The notes under the pieces: generated by a model | What the model saw: the letters and a program-made list of their open reading frames with translations, nothing else | Told to the model about the DNA's origin: nothing | The model's database searches: none | DNA from: Bradyrhizobium sp. B097 | GTDB lineage: Bacteria > Pseudomonadota > Alphaproteobacteria > Rhizobiales > Xanthobacteraceae | Direction: 5' to 3' | Length of the DNA: 64,000 bases | NCBI RefSeq assembly: GCF_038957035.1 | Contig: NZ_CP152412.1 | Location: forward strand, 2,972,501-3,036,500 | Made by a program: the position numbers and the translations under genes | Part shown: in pieces, positions 34,427 through 43,110 of the stretch | How the letters are laid out: every line of letters starts with the position of its first letter | Position numbering within the stretch: the first letter of the stretch is position 1

Positions 34427-35285
34427 TCTTGAAGTGTTGGCATTGCTGGAGCTCGGGCAGGGGCGCCGTGAGCAGTTCCAGGCTCGCCGGCCGCCATTGA
34501 CGGATCGGTTGCGCAAGGCGTTTCGTGGCCTGGCCACACTCGGGCATCGCTCGTTGCTGGTGATCATGCTGTTGGCCGCCTGGGAGGCGGTGCCGCGGCT
34601 CGGGTTGATCGATGCGGTGTTCCTGCCGCCATTCTCGGAGGTGATCGCGGCCGGCTGGCAGCTTGCGCAAACCGGCGAGCTCTACGACGACGTCTCCGCC
34701 AGCCTGCTGCGGGCCCTGAGCGGATTTCTGATCTCGGTCGTCTTGATCGTCCCGCTCGGGCTCGTCGTCGGCTGGTACAGCCGACTCGGCGATCTCCTGA
34801 ACCAGTTCATCGAGATCTGCCGTAACACGGCTCCGCTGGCACTGCTGCCCGTGTTCATTCTGCTGCTCGGGATCGGCGAATTGTCCAAGATCACGATGGT
34901 GATCTATAGCTGCGCCTGGCCACTGCTGCTGAACACCATTGCTGCCGTGAAGCAGGTCGATCCGCTGTTGATCAAGTCGGCGCGGACCATGGGCGCGACG
35001 CCGCAGCAGCTGTTCCGCAAGGTGATCTTGCCGGCGGCGCTTCCGACCATCTTCGTCGGCATTCGCCTCGCCAGCGCGTCAGCCATGCTGGTGCTGGTGG
35101 CGTCCGAAATGGTCGGTGCCAAGGCCGGCCTTGGCTATCTCATCATCAACAGCCAGTACAGTTTCCTGATCCCGCAGATGTACTTCGGCATTCTCGGAAT
35201 CACGGTGATCGGTCTGGCGTGCAATGCCATTCTCGAGGCGATCGAACGGCATTTCATGCGCTGGAAGGCGCCGGTGGCTGGCTAG
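34419..35285 (+). CDS. ssuC: Sulfonate-type ABC transporter permease
   Basis: A 288-residue inner-membrane permease from the ATG at 34419, which overlaps the end of the ATPase gene by 8 nt. It has about six helices and the EAA loop (ARTMGATPQQLFRKVILPAALPTIFVGIR) that docks on the ATPase. Its stop shares the palindrome CTAG with the stop of the convergent acetyltransferase gene, so the two coding regions overlap by 4 nt. Confidence 0.9.
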   Translation: MSSLEVLALLELGQGRREQFQARRPPLTDRLRKAFRGLATLGHRSLLVIMLLAAWEAVPRLGLIDAVFLPPFSEVIAAGWQLAQTGELYDDVSASLLRALSGFLISVVLIVPLGLVVGWYSRLGDLLNQFIEICRNTAPLALLPVFILLLGIGELSKITMVIYSCAWPLLLNTIAAVKQVDPLLIKSARTMGATPQQLFRKVILPAALPTIFVGIRLASASAMLVLVASEMVGAKAGLGYLIINSQYSFLIPQMYFGILGITVIGLACNAILEAIERHFMRWKAPVAG

Positions 35286-36247
35286 GCGGAAGCGCTGCTG
35301 CCGCCCGGCGTGTTGCGCGCGGTGGCCTGGGTCACCACGCTGTTCGGCGGGACGTCCCGGGTCAGCCAGACGTTGCCGCCGATGGTCGAGCCGCGGCCGA
35401 TCGTGATGCGGCCCAGGATGGTCGCGCCGGCATAGATGACCACGTCGTCCTGGACGATCGGATGACGGGCGTCGCCCTTGATCAGGCTGCCTTCGTCGTC
35501 GATCGGGAAATGCCGCGCGCCGAGCGTAACGGCCTGGTAGATGCGGACATTGTCGCCGATGATCGCGGTTTCCCCGATCACGACGCCGGTGCCATGATCG
35601 ATGAAGAAGCCCGAGCCGATGCTGGCGCCGGGATGAATATCGATGCCGGTCCGGGCATGCGCGATCTCCGCCATTAGGCGTGCCACCAACCGGGCCCCGA
35701 GCCGGTACAGGAGATGAGCAAGGCGGTGGTGGATGATCGCGGTCATGCCGGGATAGCCGATCAGGATCTCCGGAAAGTTTCGCGCCGCCGGATCGCCGAC
35801 AAAGGCCGCGCGCAGATCGTTGACAAGAAGCCCGCGCACTTGCGGCAATTGCGCGGCGAATGCGCGCGTCAGTTCGACGGCGTCATGGCGCTGGAAGCCC
35901 GGTTCGAGCTCGTCGCCGACGAACAGGGCCGCGCGGTGGATTTGCGCGTGGAGCGAGTCCAGCGCAATGCTCAAGGTGTTGCCGACAAAGTAGTCGATGT
36001 TCTCGCCGTCGAGATCCGATTGGCCGTAGTGCCGCGGGAACAGCGCCTCGGTGAGGTCGTCAAGGATCGTTTCCAGCGCATCGCGCGATGGGGCGCGCCG
36101 CGGATCGCCGTCGCGCCGAATGCTGTGGGTGTCTTCCCTGGAGACGCGCAGCTCGGCGACGATCCGGTCGAGCTGCCAGCGGCCCGGTAGGCTGCCGGCA
36201 ACGCCGGCCGATGATGGTGGCGACTGGGGCGGCATTTCGCGCTTCAT
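35282..36247 (-). CDS. epsC: Serine O-acetyltransferase, EpsC-type
   Basis: A 321-residue left-handed beta-helix acetyltransferase. The N-terminal two-thirds are helical (FVGNTLSIALDSLHAQI; DPAARNFPEILIGYPGMTAI). The hexapeptide-repeat barrel starts at about residue 195 (ARTGIDIHPGASIGSGFFIDHGTGVVIGET), with the catalytic-type His residues in DIHPGA and DHGTG. It transfers acetyl from acetyl-CoA to serine, making the acceptor on which sulfide becomes cysteine. Ribosome site GGAGAGG. It is the last gene of an operon with the flavin reductase (18-nt gap) and the DszC-like oxygenase, tying desulfurisation to sulfide capture. Confidence 0.88.
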   Translation of the reverse strand: MKREMPPQSPPSSAGVAGSLPGRWQLDRIVAELRVSREDTHSIRRDGDPRRAPSRDALETILDDLTEALFPRHYGQSDLDGENIDYFVGNTLSIALDSLHAQIHRAALFVGDELEPGFQRHDAVELTRAFAAQLPQVRGLLVNDLRAAFVGDPAARNFPEILIGYPGMTAIIHHRLAHLLYRLGARLVARLMAEIAHARTGIDIHPGASIGSGFFIDHGTGVVIGETAIIGDNVRIYQAVTLGARHFPIDDEGSLIKGDARHPIVQDDVVIYAGATILGRITIGRGSTIGGNVWLTRDVPPNSVVTQATARNTPGGSSASA

Positions 36248-36265
36248 GGCGTGCCTCTCCTTGCC

Positions 36266-36838
36266 CTAGCGGACGTGGGCCAGTGGAATACTGACTTCGG
36301 CGAGCAGATCGAGATCGGCCTCGTGATCGATCTGCACATACTGTCCGTTCCAGTAGGTGAGGCCGGACAGGCGGTGCGACACGTCCATGCTGGACAGGCG
36401 ACCCACGATGATGCCGTGAGAGTGCCGTTCGATGATCTCCTCCACCTGGCATTCGACCGTGGCAAGCGAATGGTCCAGCAGCGGGACGCCGGAAGCACCG
36501 GGGGTCCAGGCCGTTCCGTCGAAACGCTGCCTGCCTTTCAGGCGGCTGTCGCTGAACCGTTCCGCCAGCGCCTGCTGGTCCGAGCCGAGGATGTTGACGC
36601 CGAAGAGCCGGTGGCGGGCGATCGGCTCAAACGAGGAGGCCTGCCGATTGATGCTGACCAGGAGCCGAGGCGGCGAGGCGCTCAGCGGCGTCAGCGAGGT
36701 GACGGTCATCCCGGTGATGTCATCGCCGCGTCCCGCTGTGACGACGCAGACGCCGCCGGCGAGGCGGCGCATCACCAGCCGAAACTGCAGCTCGATCTCG
36801 TGATCCGCGTCGACCAAATGGATGTCCGGCTTGCTCAT
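36266..36838 (-). CDS. NAD(P)H:flavin oxidoreductase (flavin reductase family)
   Basis: A 190-residue split-barrel flavin reductase (RutF/HpaC/DszD type). The N-terminal LVMRRLAGGVCVVTA, the ITGMTVTSLTPLSASPPRLLVSIN flavin-binding core (about residues 41-64) and the GVNILGSDQQALAERFS helix are all family hallmarks. It would supply free reduced FMN to the DszC-like and luciferase-like monooxygenases around it. GGGAGAAA precedes the ATG. It is the middle gene of an operon between the DszC-like oxygenase (39-nt gap) and serine acetyltransferase. Confidence 0.92.
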   Translation of the reverse strand: MSKPDIHLVDADHEIELQFRLVMRRLAGGVCVVTAGRGDDITGMTVTSLTPLSASPPRLLVSINRQASSFEPIARHRLFGVNILGSDQQALAERFSDSRLKGRQRFDGTAWTPGASGVPLLDHSLATVECQVEEIIERHSHGIIVGRLSSMDVSHRLSGLTYWNGQYVQIDHEADLDLLAEVSIPLAHVR

Positions 36839-36877
36839 CGGGTTTCTCCCTCTCGTCGCCGCCGGATCTGCTTCCGA

Positions 36878-38107
36878 TCAGAAGAAACCCTTGGCGGGTA
36901 GCGGTGTGCCGCTGATCTCATATTGCCCGATCGAGCGGGCCTTGAAGGTGTTCGGGTTATGCGAGGCCAGGGTCCGCGCGTTGCGCCAGTGGCGGTCGAA
37001 ATTGGTCGCCTTCTTGGTGGCGGACGCGCCGCCGACATCGAACAGCAGGCTGCCGCTGCGGATCGCCAGCTCATCGGCGACAATCTTGGCTTTTGCCGAG
37101 AGCAGCGCAGCCTTGTGCGCGGCGTCGATAGCGGCGGGATCGCCGGCGTCGAATGCATCGGTGGCGGCGTCGAGGGCCTCTGCCGCCGCGAGCACCACGG
37201 TCTCGGCGGCAAACGCGCCGCTGGCGATCTGGCCGACGGTCTGCTGCAGCAACGGGTCGTCCGCCGGTATCTCGCTCGGTGCATAGTAGAACGTCCGCTT
37301 GCGCGATCGCACCAGTTCGGCCGCATCCTGCAGCACCGCGCGCGCGATGCCGGCGTTGATGGCGGTCAGGAACAGCTGCGCGAACGTGTTGGCGTAGGGA
37401 ATGCCGTAGCCGGCGTCGGGGGCGTCGAACACCGCCTCTTGGCGCTTGATGCGCACGTTGCGGAAGTGCGTGGTCCCGGTTGCAGTCAGCCGCTGGCCGA
37501 GCCCGTCCCAATCGTCGATCAGCTCGATACCCTCGCGGTTGACCGGGATGAGTACCGCCGCATTGGCGCCTGTCGTATCGGCCGTGCGCACCAGCACATA
37601 GTCGGAATAGAGCGTTCCGGTGCTGTAGTATTTGGTGCCGTTGAGCAGATAATCGTCGCCGTCGGCGGTCAGTGTGGTGTTGGGCGTGACATTGCCGACC
37701 TTCGGGGTATCGAGTTCGGTGGCCGCGAGCCCGATGATCGCGCCGTCGGCGACGGCCTTCTGCCATTGCCGGTGCTGCTCGTCCCTGGGGCGACGCACCA
37801 GCCGTTCGACCACGCTGAAGTGGTTGCGCAGGATATGCGCGACGTTGGCGTCGGCGGCGCCGAGCCGGATCACGAGTTCGAACAGCGTGCGGATCGACGC
37901 GCCCGCGCCGCCGACATCCGCCGGAAGCCGCAATGCGCCGAGATGCGCCTTGCGAATGAGATCGACCTCGGCGAATGGCAGGATGCGTTCACGCTCGCGA
38001 TGAGCTGCCCCCTCGGTGATACGGCTCAGCAGCGCCTCGATGTCAGGGGGGCGGCTATCCAGGCGATCGGACGGCTGCAGGGAGGTGGCTGATATGGGCT
38101 TGTTCAT
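36878..38107 (-). CDS. DszC/SfnB-like flavin monooxygenase (acyl-CoA dehydrogenase fold)
   Basis: A 409-residue protein of the acyl-CoA dehydrogenase fold. Details point to the monooxygenase branch: VADGAIIGLAATELDTPKVGNV, LNGTKYYSTGTLYSDYVLVRTA and the C-terminal FDVGGASATKKATNFDRHWRNARTLASHNPNTFKARSIGQYEI block, which in DszC, SfnB and related enzymes replaces the catalytic Glu region of true dehydrogenases. These enzymes take reduced flavin from a partner reductase, here encoded next door, and oxygenate sulfur compounds such as dibenzothiophene or dimethyl sulfoxide-derived substrates. It is divergent from the SsuD/SfnG-like gene across 261 nt. Confidence 0.88.
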   Translation of the reverse strand: MNKPISATSLQPSDRLDSRPPDIEALLSRITEGAAHRERERILPFAEVDLIRKAHLGALRLPADVGGAGASIRTLFELVIRLGAADANVAHILRNHFSVVERLVRRPRDEQHRQWQKAVADGAIIGLAATELDTPKVGNVTPNTTLTADGDDYLLNGTKYYSTGTLYSDYVLVRTADTTGANAAVLIPVNREGIELIDDWDGLGQRLTATGTTHFRNVRIKRQEAVFDAPDAGYGIPYANTFAQLFLTAINAGIARAVLQDAAELVRSRKRTFYYAPSEIPADDPLLQQTVGQIASGAFAAETVVLAAAEALDAATDAFDAGDPAAIDAAHKAALLSAKAKIVADELAIRSGSLLFDVGGASATKKATNFDRHWRNARTLASHNPNTFKARSIGQYEISGTPLPAKGFF

Positions 38108-38147
38108 GGATGTCGGCCTGGAGTGATGATCTTTGCTCAGTTGCGCA

Positions 38148-38163
38148 TTCGACTGCGGTCGAA
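38148..38163. promoter_or_regulatory. Small inverted repeat in the divergent DszC-like/LLM promoter region
   Basis: TTCGAC-TGCG-GTCGAA is a perfect 6-4-6 inverted repeat located 41 nt upstream of the DszC-like start codon and about 205 nt upstream of the SsuD/SfnG-like start. Its place suits an operator for the minus-strand operon. No regulator gene lies beside it, so the binder is unknown. Confidence 0.3.
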
Positions 38164-38368
38164 CTGGGATCGTTCAGATGACGCAAACTGTCCCACGATT
38201 TTTCGCCAACAGAAATAGAGCGGTATTTCAATTGTCGTGAGATTTGGAGTTTTCTGATTTGTCCGCGCGCGCGGTGCGGCAAGGAAAATCTTTTGATGTG
38301 ACGTTGCTTGATCTCCAGCCGCGTCTTCGTGAAAAGCAAAGCGACAAAGCGCAATTCGGAGATCGCCA

Positions 38369-39457
38369 ATGACGATACGACCGCTTCGCTTCGGGATCTG
38401 GGCATTGGTGCACGGTTCGCGCGCTGCCTATCAGGATCCAGAGGAACCCTACGACGCATCGTGGGAACGCAATCGCGACCTCGTGATCGCGGCCGAGGCG
38501 CTGGGCTACGACTCCACGCTGATCGCGCAGCACACCATCAATCCGCATCAGGAGGATCTCGATCAGCTCGAGGCCTGGAGTGCCGCTGCCGCACTTGCCG
38601 CGCTGACCAGCCGGATCGAGATCATCGCCGCCATCAAGCCCTATCTCTATCATCCGGTCGTGCTGGCGAAGCTTGCGCTTGGGATCGAGAACATTAGCCG
38701 CGGCCGCTTCGCGATCAATCTGGTCAATGCCTGGAACCGGCCCGAGCTCGACAAGGCCGGCATCGGCTTTGCCGAGCATGACGCCCGCTATGCGTATGGC
38801 CGCGAGTGGATCACCGTGGTGTCACGCCTGATGCAGGGCGAGCGGCTGACCTACAAGAGTGAGCATTTCGATGTCAGGGACTATGTGTTGCGGCCCGGCA
38901 GCCTCTACCGGCCGCGGCCGTTGATCTATGTCGGGGGCGAATCCGAGCCGGCGCGCGCATTGGTCGCCGATCACGGCGATGTCTGGTTCATCAATGGACA
39001 GCCGCTCGACGACGTCGCGGGCCTGATCGCCGACGTGGCCGCGCGGCCGAGAGCCACGGGTCCGCTTCGCTTCGGGCTGTCCGCCTTTGTGATTGCGCGC
39101 CAGACCCGGGCTGAGGCCGAGGCGGCCTACCAGCGGCTGCTCGAGCTCTCCAGAAAGGATGCGCCAATGAAGGCGATCCAGAAGCAGAATACCGATCCCA
39201 AGGTCGTGATGATGCAGACCATGCAGAAATCGCCGCGGGTTGGCAGCAATGGCGGCACGGCTGCGGGATTGGTCGGGAGCTATGACGAGGTGTCGGCCCG
39301 CATCCGGGGCTTCCATGCCGCCGGCATTGAGCTCTTCATGTTGCAGTTCCAGCCGTTCGAGGCCGAGATGGAGCGCTTTGCGAAGGAGATTATCCCGCGC
39401 GTTCGTGCGCAATCACCCGCCGGTGACAAGCTCGCACATCCGGCCGGCTCGCGCTGA
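38369..39457 (+). CDS. SsuD/SfnG-type flavin-dependent monooxygenase (LLM class)
   Basis: A 362-residue luciferase-like monooxygenase with a CGGAG ribosome site. It opens with IRPLRFGIWALVHG, then WERNRDLVIAAEALGYDSTLIAQHT, an IEIIAAIKPYLYHPVVLAKLALGIENISRGRFAINLVNAWN core and YVGGESEPARALVADHGDVWFING, the layout of alkanesulfonate (SsuD) and dimethyl sulfone (SfnG) monooxygenases. It would use reduced FMN and oxygen to cleave a C-S bond, releasing sulfite or sulfinate. The length matches both families, so I do not choose between them. It stands alone, convergent with the second NtaA-type gene with a 4-nt gap. Confidence 0.88.
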   Translation: MTIRPLRFGIWALVHGSRAAYQDPEEPYDASWERNRDLVIAAEALGYDSTLIAQHTINPHQEDLDQLEAWSAAAALAALTSRIEIIAAIKPYLYHPVVLAKLALGIENISRGRFAINLVNAWNRPELDKAGIGFAEHDARYAYGREWITVVSRLMQGERLTYKSEHFDVRDYVLRPGSLYRPRPLIYVGGESEPARALVADHGDVWFINGQPLDDVAGLIADVAARPRATGPLRFGLSAFVIARQTRAEAEAAYQRLLELSRKDAPMKAIQKQNTDPKVVMMQTMQKSPRVGSNGGTAAGLVGSYDEVSARIRGFHAAGIELFMLQFQPFEAEMERFAKEIIPRVRAQSPAGDKLAHPAGSR

Positions 39458-39461
39458 TGCG

Positions 39462-40802
39462 TCAGGCGCTGGTGGCTGTCGCCGCTTGTCGCGCAAAGCG
39501 GCTGACCGGCCGTGGCAATCCAAAATGCTCGCGCAGGGTGGTGCCCGTGTAATCGCGCCGGAACAGCCCCCGTTGCCGCAGGAGCGGCACCACGGTGTCG
39601 ACGAACACGTCCAGCCCGGTCGGCAATACGTCCGGCATCAGGTTGAAGCCGTCGGCCGCGCCCGCCTTGAACCAGGCCTCGATGTCGTCGGCGATCTGCT
39701 CGGGCGTGCCGACGATGATCCGGTGGCCGACGCCGCCACCGAGGGCGCGCAGCAATTGACGGACGGTGAGATTGCCGCGGCGCGCGATGTTGACGGTTCC
39801 CTGAAACATGGTGTGGTTGGCGTTGGCCGGCAGCGGCAGAGGATCGGGCAGGGGTTTGTCGAGATCGAGGATAGCTGGATCGACCTGCAATGTGGCGGCC
39901 AGTCGCGCAAGGCTGTATTCGATCGGAACCAGCTCCCAGAGCTCGTCTTGCCGCCGCTTGGCTTCCGCTTCCGTGCTGCCGATGACGGTCGCGAGCCCCG
40001 GCAGAATCACGATGGAGCTTCCGGCGCGGCCGTACGCGGCAGCCCTGGCACGCAGATCGCGTGCATAGGCGACGCCTTCGTCGATCGTTTGCGCCAGCGT
40101 GAACACCGCTTCGGCCTGCGCGGCGGCGAGGTCGCGGCCGTCGCTCGATCCGCCGGCCTGAACGGTGACGGGACGTCCCTGCGGCGAACGCGGCACGTTG
40201 AGCGGGCCGGCCACGCTGTAATGGGTGCCGCGATGTCCAATCGGGTGCACCTTCGTAGTGTCGACGAAACGCGCCGCCTCCTTGTCGCCGACAAAGGCAT
40301 CGTCCTCCCAGCTGTCCCACAACGCATGGACGACTTCGGCGAACTCCTTGGCCCGGTCGTAGCGCGCCTTGTGCTCAAGCACGGTAGGAAGGCCGAAGTT
40401 GCGGCTGGCCGAGGCATCGGCCGTGGTTACCGCATTCCAGCCGGCGCGGCCGCCGCTCGCCAGATCCAGCGTCGCGAAGCGGCGTGCGATGTTGTAGGGC
40501 TCGTTGTAGGTCGTCGAGGCCGTCGCGATCAGCCCGATATGGCTGGTCGCGGCGGCGACGGTTGCCAGCACGATGGTCGGCTCCAGCGACATGAAGGAGC
40601 GGTAGTCGATGCGGTCGGTGATGGCGGGCGTGTCGGCCAGGAAGATCGCATCGAGCTTGCCGCGTTCCGCGATCTGGGCGACGCGCACGTAGTGGCCGAC
40701 GTCGAAACAGGCACGCGGATCGCTGTCGGGCAATCGCCAGGCCGACGCATAGACGCCGGAGTGCAGAAGATTGACGTTGAGGTGAAGCTGACGATGAGAC
40801 AT
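39462..40802 (-). CDS. NtaA/SnaA/DszA-family flavin-dependent monooxygenase, copy 2
   Basis: A 446-residue LLM monooxygenase from the ATG at 40802 (MSHRQLHLNVNLLHSG); the 75-residue upstream extension is Arg-rich and not credible. It is the same length as copy 1 and shares its landmarks (LDAIFLADTPAIT, IGLIATASTTYNEPYNIARRFATLDLASGGRAGWNAVT, WDSWEDDAF, GRPVTVQAGGS, GADGFNLMPDVLP). The close similarity suggests duplication followed by divergence of the substrate pocket. A DszA/DmoA-like sulfur role is inferred from context. It is divergent from the AprA-like operon. Confidence 0.9.
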   Translation of the reverse strand: MSHRQLHLNVNLLHSGVYASAWRLPDSDPRACFDVGHYVRVAQIAERGKLDAIFLADTPAITDRIDYRSFMSLEPTIVLATVAAATSHIGLIATASTTYNEPYNIARRFATLDLASGGRAGWNAVTTADASASRNFGLPTVLEHKARYDRAKEFAEVVHALWDSWEDDAFVGDKEAARFVDTTKVHPIGHRGTHYSVAGPLNVPRSPQGRPVTVQAGGSSDGRDLAAAQAEAVFTLAQTIDEGVAYARDLRARAAAYGRAGSSIVILPGLATVIGSTEAEAKRRQDELWELVPIEYSLARLAATLQVDPAILDLDKPLPDPLPLPANANHTMFQGTVNIARRGNLTVRQLLRALGGGVGHRIIVGTPEQIADDIEAWFKAGAADGFNLMPDVLPTGLDVFVDTVVPLLRQRGLFRRDYTGTTLREHFGLPRPVSRFARQAATATSA

Positions 40803-41116
40803 GGCGGCCGTATCTGCGATGATGCTTGTCGCTAGATATCGGCATGATGCGCGCGGGAAAATGCGTCGCGGCCCGGAGCGCGCAAAAAGAAATATCCGTC
40901 CCCGCCGGCGAGCCTTGTGCGCAAGCTCGTGTCGCGTTGTTCGCCGCCGACGCAACATCCGGCATGCGGCGACACGAATCTTCTTTGCGCGGAGGGGCAG
41001 GTGAAAGCTTCGTCCAACTCTTCGCAAATATCTGAAATTGCCAGTCGGGCTCGCGCGCGCAACGATGTGTCGTGGCGCGCCTTGCGCCGTGACCGATCCG
41101 CCTGGAGCTTTCCATC
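40803..41116. other. Divergent promoter region of LLM copy 2 and the AprA-like operon
   Basis: 314 nt without a supported gene. Two promoters are expected here; the GCAAATATCTGAAATTG stretch near 41023-41040 is the most AT-rich part and a reasonable place for one of them. Confidence 0.45.
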
Positions 41117-42745
41117 ATGCCGAACCCAACTCATCGCGCCGAACGCGTGTCCGCGCCTGAAGGCTCGGTCGCGTTCGAGGCCGACGTTCTGGTGATCGGT
41201 GGCGGTCCTGCAGGGACCTGGGCCGCGGTCAGCGCCGCCGAGCGCGGCGCACGGGTGGTGCTCGCCGACAAGGGATTTTGCGGCACCTCGGGCGCCACCG
41301 CCGCAGCGGGAACGGGCGTCTGGTACATTGATCCAGATCCGGCCCTGCGCGCGGCCGCGATGGCCAATCGCGAGAAGATGGGCGGCTATCTCCAGGATCG
41401 CCGCTGGATGGCGCGCGTGCTCGACAGCACCTATCAGCACAGCAATCGCCTGGCCGATTGGGGATATCCCTATCCGGTGGATGGCCGCGGCAAGTCGCAG
41501 CGCAACTCGCTGCAGGGCCCCGAATACATGCGTTTGATGCGCAAGCGCACCAAGCAGGCCGGCGTCACCATTCTCGACCACAGCCCGGCGCTTGAACTGC
41601 TCGTCGACGACGACGGGGCCGTCGCCGGCGCCAGCGGCGTGCGCCGGCAGAAGCAGGATCGCTGGACGGTGCGGGCCAAGGCGGTCGTGATCGCCACCGG
41701 CGGCTGTGCATTCCTCAGCAAGACGCTCGGATCGAACGTGTTGACCGGCGACGGTTATCTGATGGCCGCGGAGGTTGGTGCCGAATTCACGAGCATGGAG
41801 TTCTCCAACCCTTACGCGATCTCACCGGCGTTCGGCTCGGTGACCAAGACGTTGTTCTACAGCTGGGCCAGCTTCACCTATGACGACGGCAGCGTGGTGC
41901 CCGGCGCGGCGTCGAAGGGCGGGCGATCGGCGATTGCGCTCGCCCTGCTCGAGGGCCCGGTCTATGCCCGGCTGGACAAGGCGGATGACGATGTGCGGCA
42001 TCATATGCGCGTATCGCAGCCGAATTTCTTCCTGCCGTTCGATCGCACCGGGATCGATCCCTTCAAGGACCGCTTTCCCGTCACGCTGCGGCTGGAGGGG
42101 ACCGTCAGGGGGACCGGCGGCCTTCGTATCGTTGACGACAGTTGCGCCACCAGCGTGCCGGGGCTCTATGCGGCCGGCGACGCGGCGACGCGCGAATTGA
42201 TCTGCGGTGGCTTCACCGGTGGCGGCAGCCACAATGCCGCCTGGGCGATGTCGTCCGGAGCCTGGGCCGGGCAGGGCGCCGCTGACTATGGCACTCAGGT
42301 CGGACCAACTGCCAGGCGCACATTGTCGTCCGCGGGCGCCGTGGCGTTTCGAAGCCGGCAGCGCCGTGCATTCGCGCCGGCCGCGCTGGCGAGGGCCGTC
42401 CAGGCCGAGGTCTTCCCGTACGAGCTGAACTACTTCCGCGAGGCATCGCGCTTGCAGGGCGCGCTCGGGCGTCTCGACGCAGCATGGCGTGATGTGTCGG
42501 AAGCGGACGCCGCCGACAGATCCGAGATCGTGCGGGCGCGCGAGGCCGCAGCGATGCTGGCGACCGCGCGGTGGATGTACCGCAGCGCGCTCGCCCGTCA
42601 GGAAAGCCGCGGCATGCATCGCCGCGACGACTTCCCCGACCTGGACAGCCGGCAGCGGCATTATGTGACGACCGGCGGCCTCGACGAGATCTGGACCTCG
42701 GCCCGGCCCCATGCCGCGGCCAGCTATGCGGAGGCTGCGGAGTGA
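41117..42745 (+). CDS. AprA/fumarate-reductase-like FAD flavoprotein
   Basis: A 542-residue flavoprotein of the fumarate reductase/AprA superfamily. FAD-binding GGGPAG is at residues 28-33 in DVLVIGGGPAGTWAAVSA, followed by GTSGATAAAGTG, IATGGCAFLSKTLGSNVLTGDGYLMAAEVGAEF and AGDAATRELICGGFTGGGSHNAAWAM near residue 370. It is translationally coupled (GTGA overlap) to a two-cluster ferredoxin, the same subunit pairing as adenylylsulfate reductase (AprA with AprB). It is shorter than dissimilatory AprA (about 600-660 residues) and the gene order is reversed relative to aprBA. Whether it acts on APS, another sulfur compound or an unrelated electron acceptor is open. It heads the MetNIQ operon. 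Confidence 0.82.
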   Translation: MPNPTHRAERVSAPEGSVAFEADVLVIGGGPAGTWAAVSAAERGARVVLADKGFCGTSGATAAAGTGVWYIDPDPALRAAAMANREKMGGYLQDRRWMARVLDSTYQHSNRLADWGYPYPVDGRGKSQRNSLQGPEYMRLMRKRTKQAGVTILDHSPALELLVDDDGAVAGASGVRRQKQDRWTVRAKAVVIATGGCAFLSKTLGSNVLTGDGYLMAAEVGAEFTSMEFSNPYAISPAFGSVTKTLFYSWASFTYDDGSVVPGAASKGGRSAIALALLEGPVYARLDKADDDVRHHMRVSQPNFFLPFDRTGIDPFKDRFPVTLRLEGTVRGTGGLRIVDDSCATSVPGLYAAGDAATRELICGGFTGGGSHNAAWAMSSGAWAGQGAADYGTQVGPTARRTLSSAGAVAFRSRQRRAFAPAALARAVQAEVFPYELNYFREASRLQGALGRLDAAWRDVSEADAADRSEIVRAREAAAMLATARWMYRSALARQESRGMHRRDDFPDLDSRQRHYVTTGGLDEIWTSARPHAAASYAEAAE

Positions 42746-43062
42746 TCGAGGTTATCGACGGCGAGCGCTGTACGTCCTGTGATATCTGTGTCAACGTTTG
42801 CCCAACCAACGTGTTTGACAAGACGGACGGAATTCCGGTAATCGCCCGGCAAGGCGACTGCCAGACCTGCTTCCTCTGCGAGCTCTATTGTCCCGAGGAT
42901 GCGCTCTATGTTTCGCCCTTTGCGGATCAGGCGCAGCCGATCGACGTCGTTGCGCTCAAGCAAACGGACAGCATGGGCAGCTATCGCCGGGCCGTGGGCT
43001 GGACCGATGAGACCAGCGAGCGCCGCGGCGTTGACCGCAGCTATTTGCTCTTTGGTCATTGA
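42742..43062 (+). CDS. Two-[4Fe-4S] ferredoxin, AprB-like partner
   Basis: A 106-residue ferredoxin starting with GTG inside the end of the flavoprotein gene. Cluster ligands are Cys10, 13, 16 and 20 (CTSCDICVNVCP) and Cys40, 43, 46 and 50 (CQTCFLCELYCP). After the cluster domain, about 50 residues form an extension (VALKQTDSMGSYRRAVGW, ending RSYLLFGH) reminiscent of the AprB tail that wraps around AprA. It should carry electrons to or from the FAD of its partner. Confidence 0.9.
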   Translation: MIEVIDGERCTSCDICVNVCPTNVFDKTDGIPVIARQGDCQTCFLCELYCPEDALYVSPFADQAQPIDVVALKQTDSMGSYRRAVGWTDETSERRGVDRSYLLFGH

Positions 43063-43110
43063 GGCGCGGCCGCGCGCGTGGCGACCAAGACGACCTTATG
43101 GACTGACTGA

